From CAYNQK01 sp964470375 (GTDB taxonomy: Bacteria > Spirochaetota > Spirochaetia > Treponematales > JBGSOB01), in NCBI GenBank assembly GCA_964470375.1, contig CAYYCP010000090.1:1-9942 (forward strand): a stretch of DNA of 9,942 nt. Reading direction: 5' to 3'. The position numbers and the translations under genes are program-made. This document shows, piece after piece, positions 5,656 through 9,942 of the stretch (position 1 is its first letter; every line of letters starts with the position of its first letter). Below the pieces are notes generated by a model. It was given only the letters and a program-made list of their open reading frames with translations, did no database searches and was not told the origin of the DNA.

Positions 5656-6522
5656 ATGGACATCGCGCGGAAGAAACGCCTGGGCTACCTTGAAGGCATC
5701 CTCTCCACAGTCATCAATACCATCCTGGCCGGATTCAAGCTCTGGGTCGGCATGGCCGCGGGTTCCGTCGCCATGGTGGCGGACGCCTGGCACACCTTCT
5801 CGGACACCCTCACGTCAATGGTGGTCATCCTGGGTTTCTGGATTTCCTCCAAGCCCAAGGACGATAAGCATCCCTTCGGCCACGGGCGCGCCGAGCTGAT
5901 CGGCTCCGTGATCATCGGCACCCTGCTGGCCGTAGTGGGCGCCAACTTCCTCAAGGAATCCTGGATGCAGCTGGTTCGCCGTGAGACGGTGGATTATAGC
6001 CCCGCTGCCATCATCGTCTTCTCGGTCTCGGTGCTGGCCAAGGAAGCCCTGGCGCGCTTCTCCATCTGGGCCGGGCGTAAAACTCGTTCCCAATCCCTGA
6101 TCGCCGACGGCTGGCATCACCGGAGCGACGCCCTGGCCTCGGCCATGATCATCGCCGGGGCGGTCTTCGGCGGGCGGCTCTGGTGGATGGACGGGCTCCT
6201 GGGCCTGGGCGTCTCCCTCCTCATCCTCTGGGCGGCCTTCCAGGTCATCCGCGAGGCGGCCAACGGCTTGATGGGATCCGCGCTTGACGCGGGAACCGAA
6301 GCCGCGGTGAAAGCCGCCGTGGCGGAGGCCGCGCCGGGCCTGAAGCCGCCTCACCACGTGCATGCCCACGTCTACGGCGACCATGTGGAAATGACCTTCC
6401 ACCTGCGCTTCCCGGCGGAGACGCCCGTGATCGTCGCGCACGATGCCTGCAGCCGCGTGGAACAGGTCCTACGCGATCGCTTGGGCCTGGAGGCTACTGT
6501 CCACTCCGAGCCTGTCCGCTGA
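5656..6522 (+). CDS. Cation diffusion facilitator (CDF) metal exporter
   Basis: A 288-residue inner-membrane transporter that exports divalent metal in exchange for protons. Membrane helices lie in about residues 10-210. The intramembrane metal site is visible as ADAWHTFSD in helix 2 (His46, Asp50) and ADGWHHRSD in helix 5 (His154, Asp158), the paired HxxxD form often seen in zinc-type CDFs. KHPFGHGRAE (71-80) is the conserved loop before helix 3. The C-terminal cytoplasmic domain (about 212-288) has the histidine-rich PHHVHAHVYGDHVEM, fitting metal-dependent dimerisation. ATG 5656 follows a G-rich ACGGGGGG site. The metal-riboswitch-like leader just upstream suggests induction by Ni, Co or Fe, while the site residues would also suit Zn. 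The metal is therefore unresolved, but the family call is firm. Confidence 0.95.
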   Translation: MDIARKKRLGYLEGILSTVINTILAGFKLWVGMAAGSVAMVADAWHTFSDTLTSMVVILGFWISSKPKDDKHPFGHGRAELIGSVIIGTLLAVVGANFLKESWMQLVRRETVDYSPAAIIVFSVSVLAKEALARFSIWAGRKTRSQSLIADGWHHRSDALASAMIIAGAVFGGRLWWMDGLLGLGVSLLILWAAFQVIREAANGLMGSALDAGTEAAVKAAVAEAAPGLKPPHHVHAHVYGDHVEMTFHLRFPAETPVIVAHDACSRVEQVLRDRLGLEATVHSEPVR

Positions 6523-6528
6523 CCGACT

Positions 6529-6549
6529 TGAGCGCGGCGCCGGGGCTCA
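6529..6549. repeat. Inverted repeat between convergent CDF and kduD genes
   Basis: TGAGC (6529-6533) and GCTCA (6545-6549) flank an 11-base GC-rich centre that includes the palindrome CGGCGCCG up to one base. It fills most of the 24-base gap between the two converging genes and includes the kduD stop codon. There is no T tract on either side, so a role as bidirectional terminator is only a guess. Confidence 0.3.
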
Positions 6550-7308
6550 GCGGGCCAGCCAGCCTCCGTCCACCGCGATAGTAAAGCCGTTTACGTAATC
6601 GGAAGCCGCCGAGGCCAGGAAGACAACCGGGCCCATCACATCCGAGGGCTGGCCCCAGCGCCCGGCCGGGATGCGCTTGAGGATGTCCTCGGAGCGCTCG
6701 GCGTCCGCGCGCAGGGCGGCCGTGTTATTGGTGGCCATGTAGCCCGGGGCGATGGCGTTGATGCAGATGCCGTGCTTGGCCCACTCGTTGGCCATGGCCC
6801 GGGTGATGCCGGCTACGCCGGACTTGCTGGCGGTGTACGAGACCACCCGGATGCCGCCCTGAAAGCTGAGCATGCTGGCCACGTTGATGATCTTGCCCCC
6901 GCCGCCCTGCTTGATGAACTGCCTAGCCGCGGCCTGGGACAGGAAGAAGACTGTCTTCAGATTGATGGAAAGGACGTCGTCCCAATCTTTCTCGGTGAAG
7001 TCGATGATGTCCTGGCGGCGGATGATGCCGGCGTTGTTGACTAGGATGTCCAGACGCCCGAAGCGCTTGACCGCCTCCTCCACGATGCCTTGGACGGGTT
7101 CTATGCTCATGAGGTCGCGGACGATGTAGTCGAATGTGCCGCCGGCCGCTGTCGCCTTGGCCTGGGTCTCCGGAGACTCCACGTAGTCCACACCCAGGAC
7201 AGCCGCGCCGGCCTCAGCCAGGGCCAAGCTCATGCCCTGCCCCAGCCCCGTGGACGAGCCCGTGACCAAAGCCACCCTGCCCTTCAGCGAGAATGCATCC
7301 AGAATCAT
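6547..7308 (-). CDS. kduD: 2-dehydro-3-deoxy-D-gluconate 5-dehydrogenase KduD
   Basis: A cytoplasmic short-chain dehydrogenase of 253 residues that interconverts 3-deoxy-D-glycero-2,5-hexodiulosonate and 2-keto-3-deoxygluconate with NAD(H), the step after KduI in unsaturated-uronate breakdown. The cofactor loop is TGSSTGLGQG (16-25), and NNAG is at 91-94. Catalytic Asn116, Ser145, Tyr158 and Lys162 are all present (SYTASKSG around Tyr158). Diagnostic stretches shared with E. coli KduD include INVASMLSFQGGIRV, NAIAPGYMATNNTAALRAD, IPAGRWG and the C-terminal TIAVDGGWLAR. I chose the second of two adjacent ATGs (7308): the G-run of AAGGGGGAA is better spaced from it, and the resulting MILDAFSL start and 253-residue length fit the family. 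ATG 7311 would add one Met. It is the last gene of the IclR-kduI-kduD operon, 32 bases after kduI. Confidence 0.96.
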   Translation of the reverse strand: MILDAFSLKGRVALVTGSSTGLGQGMSLALAEAGAAVLGVDYVESPETQAKATAAGGTFDYIVRDLMSIEPVQGIVEEAVKRFGRLDILVNNAGIIRRQDIIDFTEKDWDDVLSINLKTVFFLSQAAARQFIKQGGGGKIINVASMLSFQGGIRVVSYTASKSGVAGITRAMANEWAKHGICINAIAPGYMATNNTAALRADAERSEDILKRIPAGRWGQPSDVMGPVVFLASAASDYVNGFTIAVDGGWLAR

Positions 7309-7340
7309 CATTTCCCCCTTGGATCGCGGCAGAGCCGCAG

Positions 7341-8171
7341 CTAGACTATGTCTGCGGCGCCGACGGCGTCCATGTCACCAAAGGCCTGGTTCTCCCCGGC
7401 CATACCCCAGATAAAGGAGTAGTTCCGGGTGCCGCAACCGGAATGAATAGACCAAGAAGGGCTTATGACAGCCTCGCGGTCGCGCACCACGATATGCCTG
7501 GTCTCGTCCGGCCGGCCCATGTAATGGAAGACCGTCCCGCCCTCGGCTATGTCGAAGTAGAGGTAGACCTCCATCCGCCGCTCATGAGTGTGGCAGGGCA
7601 TGGTGTTCCAGACCGACCCCGGCTCAAGCGACGTCATACCCATGACCAGCTGGCAGCTCCTAACCCCGTCAGGGTGGAAGTACTTGCGGATGGTTCGCAC
7701 ATTGCACTCGGCCTGGGTCCCCAGCCTGGTCGGCGCAGCGTCGGCGGCGCGCACTAGGGTGCTTGGGTAGGCCGCGTGGGCCGGGCAGGAGTTGATCCAG
7801 AACTGGGCCGGCTTGGCCGGGTCATCGCTCTCGAAGGATACGTCCTGGGTGCCGCGCCCCAGGTAGAGCCCGTCCCCGCGCTCCAAGCGGTACACCTGAC
7901 CACCCGCCTTCACACTCCCCGGGCCGCCTATGTTGATGACGCCAGCTTCCCGGCGCTCGAGAAAAAAGGCCGCCCTGAGCTCGTCCTGAGCCTGGAGGCC
8001 GATGGGCGCCCCGGCCGGCACGGCTGATCCAGCGATCATGCGATCCGAGTGGCTATAGACCAGCTTGAGCGCCCCGGGAGCGAAGAGCCCCCGAAGGAGG
8101 AATTCATCGCGCAGGCGCCGCGTATCATAGCCTCGCGCGTCATCGGGGTTGGCTCCGTACCTAATCTCCAT
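7341..8171 (-). CDS. kduI: 5-dehydro-4-deoxy-D-glucuronate isomerase KduI
   Basis: A 276-residue cytoplasmic zinc enzyme of the cupin fold that isomerises 5-keto-4-deoxyuronate (from unsaturated uronates released by lyases and hydrolases) to the diulosonate used by KduD. The zinc ligands are visible: His194, His196 and Glu201 in NTMPCHTHERRMEVYLYF, and His243 in SPSWSIHSGCGT. Other KduI landmarks are FLERREAGVINIGG (70-83), CPAHAAYPST, ETRHIVVRDREAVISP and FIWGMAGENQAFGDMD near the end. Length matches the E. coli enzyme to within two residues. ATG 8171 is preceded by GGGAGG (8182-8177) at five bases. It lies 15 bases after the IclR gene and is clearly in the same operon. Confidence 0.97.
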   Translation of the reverse strand: MEIRYGANPDDARGYDTRRLRDEFLLRGLFAPGALKLVYSHSDRMIAGSAVPAGAPIGLQAQDELRAAFFLERREAGVINIGGPGSVKAGGQVYRLERGDGLYLGRGTQDVSFESDDPAKPAQFWINSCPAHAAYPSTLVRAADAAPTRLGTQAECNVRTIRKYFHPDGVRSCQLVMGMTSLEPGSVWNTMPCHTHERRMEVYLYFDIAEGGTVFHYMGRPDETRHIVVRDREAVISPSWSIHSGCGTRNYSFIWGMAGENQAFGDMDAVGAADIV

Positions 8172-8186
8172 TCTATCCTCCCGGCC

Positions 8187-8975
8187 TCAGCGGCCTGCCT
8201 GTGCCCTATCCCGCCCGGTCCAGCCCATCCGCCGAGAGATCTCCCCGGCCGCGGCCATCACCAGGACGGCGTGCTCCTCGTCCTTGTCGCGGCTGATCAT
8301 GGCCGCGTCTCCTGCCAGGGATATCGAGGCGATAATGGCCCCGGCGTAGTCACGCACCGGGGCGGCGATGCAGCGGATGCCCGCGTCATGCTCCTCGTCG
8401 TCCACCGTCCAGCCCCTGCGCGCACTGCCTTCCAGCTGCTCGGCCAGGGCCTCTGGGCTTTTCAGGGTTCGCTCGGTAAGTCTCTCCATGGGCACCCCCT
8501 CCATGAAGGCTAGAATTTCCTGCTTGGATAAATCCAATAGCAGAGCCTTGCCCAAAGCTGAACAGTAGACGGGGATGCGTTTGCCTATCTGGGAATACAG
8601 CCGTAGGTTGGCCACTGGATCGATCTTTTCAATATAAACGGCATCATGCCCATTGAGGATGGCCAGGTGCACAGGCTGGCGCTGGCTATCGGCCAATTTG
8701 CGAAGGACAGGGGCGGCCTCAGTCTTGAGCTCCAGGTGGTTCAGGCGTAGGGCACCTATCTCCACGAAGCGCAGGCCGATGCGGTACTCAGGGCCCTCGA
8801 AGGCCTTTTCCACGTAGCCGCGCTCCGCGAGGGCGCTCAAGATGCGATGGACGGTGCTCTTGGAGAGTTCGAGCTTCTCGGCGATGGCGGTGACGCCTAA
8901 TCCGACCCTTTCCAGGGCTAGGAGTTCGATGATGTCTAGGCTGCGTTGAAGGAGTTGGGCTCCCTTTGTCTCCAT
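8187..8975 (-). CDS. IclR-family transcriptional regulator (KdgR-like by context)
   Basis: A 262-residue regulator with the full IclR architecture. The N-terminal winged helix-turn-helix is at about 8-65 (LLQRSLDIIELLALE, then VTAIAEKLELSKSTVHRILSAL), and the effector-binding domain is at about 75-250. Family landmarks are YCSALGKALL (137-146) and VDDEEHDAGIRCIAAPV (191-207). It heads the operon with kduI (15-base gap) and kduD. IclR members called KdgR commonly control uronate genes with 2-keto-3-deoxygluconate as signal, so the same role is inferred here, without direct proof. The C-terminal tail after GEISRRMG is basic and unconserved-looking. ATG 8975 has only a weak GTGGGA site eight bases ahead. 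The promoter region just upstream carries direct and inverted repeats that may be its own operator. Confidence 0.94.
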   Translation of the reverse strand: METKGAQLLQRSLDIIELLALERVGLGVTAIAEKLELSKSTVHRILSALAERGYVEKAFEGPEYRIGLRFVEIGALRLNHLELKTEAAPVLRKLADSQRQPVHLAILNGHDAVYIEKIDPVANLRLYSQIGKRIPVYCSALGKALLLDLSKQEILAFMEGVPMERLTERTLKSPEALAEQLEGSARRGWTVDDEEHDAGIRCIAAPVRDYAGAIIASISLAGDAAMISRDKDEEHAVLVMAAAGEISRRMGWTGRDRAQAGR

Positions 8976-8981
8976 CTGTAT

Positions 8982-9032
8982 TTCCCACTATATGGAACAA
9001 CGTTTTACTATATGATTGTATAGAATAATTTC
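8982..9032. promoter_or_regulatory. Candidate IclR-type operator region with direct and inverted repeats
   Basis: Three symmetrical elements crowd the start of the operon. ACTATATG occurs at 8987-8994 and again at 9007-9014, exactly 20 bases (two helical turns) apart. TTCC (8982-8985) and GGAA (8994-8997) form an inverted pair with eight bases between. GAATAATTTC (9023-9032) is a GAA-N4-TTC palindrome. IclR-family dimers and tetramers bind GAA/TTC-type palindromes, often as spaced pairs. These overlap both promoter candidates, so binding would affect transcription of the operon. Which element is used is not determined. Confidence 0.5.
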
Positions 9033-9043
9033 AAATACTGCAA
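9007..9043 (-). promoter_or_regulatory. Promoter region of the IclR-kduI-kduD operon (two overlapping candidates)
   Basis: Minus strand. Candidate A: TTGCAG (9043-9038), 17-base spacer, TACAAT (9020-9015), RNA start near 9008. Candidate B: TTGAAA (9034-9029), 16-base spacer, TATAGT (9012-9007), RNA start near 9000. Both lie in an AT-rich patch within otherwise GC-rich DNA and give leaders of about 25-35 bases to the ATG at 8975. Confidence 0.6.
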
Positions 9044-9171
9044 GGGCCTTCATGGGTAAAATTCCCTATTATGGCCCAGAAAAGCATGAGAGTGACGTGG
9101 AGCTTTATCGATCGGCCGAAACTATCACCGAGGATGGGATATGTCAATCTGGCCACGGTTCTACCCATTCC

Positions 9172-9180
9172 TGCTATACT
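9172..9180 (+). promoter_or_regulatory. Extended -10 promoter candidate of the hydrolase gene
   Basis: TGCTATACT is an extended -10 element (TG, one base, then TATACT, five of six bases to consensus). There is no good -35, as is usual for extended -10 promoters. The RNA start would be near 9187, 30 bases before the GTG at 9217. The stretch 9060-9170 before it shows nothing else I can identify. Confidence 0.45.
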
Positions 9181-9216
9181 CTTCCTGACCATTCCCCTAA
9201 GCCGGGAGGTTTTCAG

Positions 9217-9942
9217 GTGAAGAGGGTGAGCGAAGGGAAAAAGGCCCGTAGAGATTTCGGCCGCCCCATCATCGGCCTGTGCGCAGCAGCCCTCCTCCTA
9301 GCCCTGGCCCGCCTGATCCTCAATCCGGAAAGACAGGCGCTGGACGACCGGGCCAGATGGACGGCCCCGGGGCGCTTCGCCGCCCTGTCCGATGGTTTCA
9401 CCCATTACCAACTCACCGGTCCCGCGGAGGGACCACCCATCGTCCTCATCCACGGATTCAGCGTCCCCTCATTCATCTGGGACGGAACCTTCGAAGCCCT
9501 GGGAGAGGCGGGATTCAGGGTCCTGCGCTACGACCTCTACGGGCGCGGCTTCTCGGACAGGCCGAAAACCGCCTATGGCATGGCGCTCTATATCAGGCAG
9601 CTCTCGGGCCTCTTGGACGCAGCGGGCGTACAAGGAAAAGTCGGGCTGGTGGGACTGTCCATGGGGGGCGGTATTGCAGCTGCCTTCGCGGCCGCCTACC
9701 CCGGGCGAATCAGCAGGATCGTCCTGATGGATCCGGCGCCCTCATCGGCCCCACCCTTGACGGCCAGGATCCTGGGCCTGCCCCTCCTGGGGGACTACCT
9801 GGTGGGAACCCTTGGGCGCTTCATTCTCCCGGCCGGACAGTCATCGGATTTCTTCGATCCCTCGGCCATGCCAGCAGGCTACCTGGAACGCTACCGCGTC
9901 CAGATGCGCTACCGCGGTTTCAGCCGCGCCATCGCCTCCAGC
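9217..9942 (+). CDS. Alpha/beta-hydrolase, membrane-anchored, N-terminal part (cut by window end)
   Basis: The first 242 codons of a gene open to the window end. After a basic start (KRVSEGKKARRDFGR), a hydrophobic segment at about 17-35 looks like an uncleaved signal anchor, placing the enzyme outside the cytoplasm. The hydrolase core follows: oxyanion region VLIHGFS (76-82), RYDLYGRGFSDRP (104-116), and the nucleophile elbow GLSMGG with Ser148. The acid and histidine of the triad lie partly or wholly beyond the window. The substrate is unknown; esterase/lipase-like activity is only the family default. GTG 9217 has GGAGG at seven bases and an extended -10 upstream. The same frame is open back to ATG 9052, with a weaker AAGGG site, which would add 55 residues before the anchor; I judge this less likely. 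It is divergent from the IclR operon. Confidence 0.88.
   Translation, partial: MKRVSEGKKARRDFGRPIIGLCAAALLLALARLILNPERQALDDRARWTAPGRFAALSDGFTHYQLTGPAEGPPIVLIHGFSVPSFIWDGTFEALGEAGFRVLRYDLYGRGFSDRPKTAYGMALYIRQLSGLLDAAGVQGKVGLVGLSMGGGIAAAFAAAYPGRISRIVLMDPAPSSAPPLTARILGLPLLGDYLVGTLGRFILPAGQSSDFFDPSAMPAGYLERYRVQMRYRGFSRAIASS

Noticed and set aside
5815..6441. 208-residue minus-strand frame opposite the CDF gene
   Set aside because: It is antisense to the metal-site helices of the CDF protein, has biased composition and no start signal.
6523..6546. Intrinsic terminator between CDF and kduD
   Set aside because: Only a 5-bp outer stem with a GC palindrome and no T tract on either strand; kept as an inverted repeat, not a terminator.

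Overview
The window is GC-rich bacterial DNA with dense coding, short gaps, Shine-Dalgarno sites and sigma70-like promoters. Gene content (sugar-acid catabolism, LacI and IclR regulators, an OFA-type carrier, a LytS-type hybrid kinase) fits a free-living or gut/sediment saccharolytic bacterium. I cannot fix the phylum from the sequence alone. There are no tRNAs, rRNAs, CRISPR arrays, insertion sequences or phage genes.

Layout. (1) 1-2929, minus strand: an unrecognised 75-residue ORF with a perfect Shine-Dalgarno, then a GC-rich 15-bp hairpin, a LytS-type hybrid sensor histidine kinase, and the start of an NAD-binding SDR/epimerase gene that leaves the window. (2) 3042-5460: a LacI-family regulator (minus) divergent from an OFA-type MFS carrier (plus). 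Two nearly identical 14-bp operators flank lacI: one on its own promoter in the gap shared with the carrier, the other upstream of the 75-residue ORF and kinase. (3) 5461-6522, plus: a leader resembling a czcD-type (NiCo) riboswitch, ending in a strong intrinsic terminator whose 5' arm overlaps the aptamer, then a cation diffusion facilitator gene. (4) 6547-8975, minus: a compact operon of an IclR-family regulator, kduI and kduD, preceded by repeats and two promoter candidates. (5) 9217-9942, plus: a membrane-anchored alpha/beta hydrolase cut by the window end.

How they work together. KduI and KduD are successive enzymes converting the unsaturated-uronate product 5-keto-4-deoxyuronate to 2-keto-3-deoxygluconate, as in pectin or other polyuronide use. 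The IclR gene in front of them is the likely pathway regulator (KdgR-like). The LacI gene appears to control itself, perhaps the OFA carrier, and the small ORF/kinase unit. The CDF gene is a separate metal-homeostasis unit, read through only when the leader terminator is prevented from forming. No gene-free stretch exceeds 300 bases if the 75-residue ORF is accepted; otherwise 2559-3050 holds that ORF, the hairpin, an operator and a terminator candidate.
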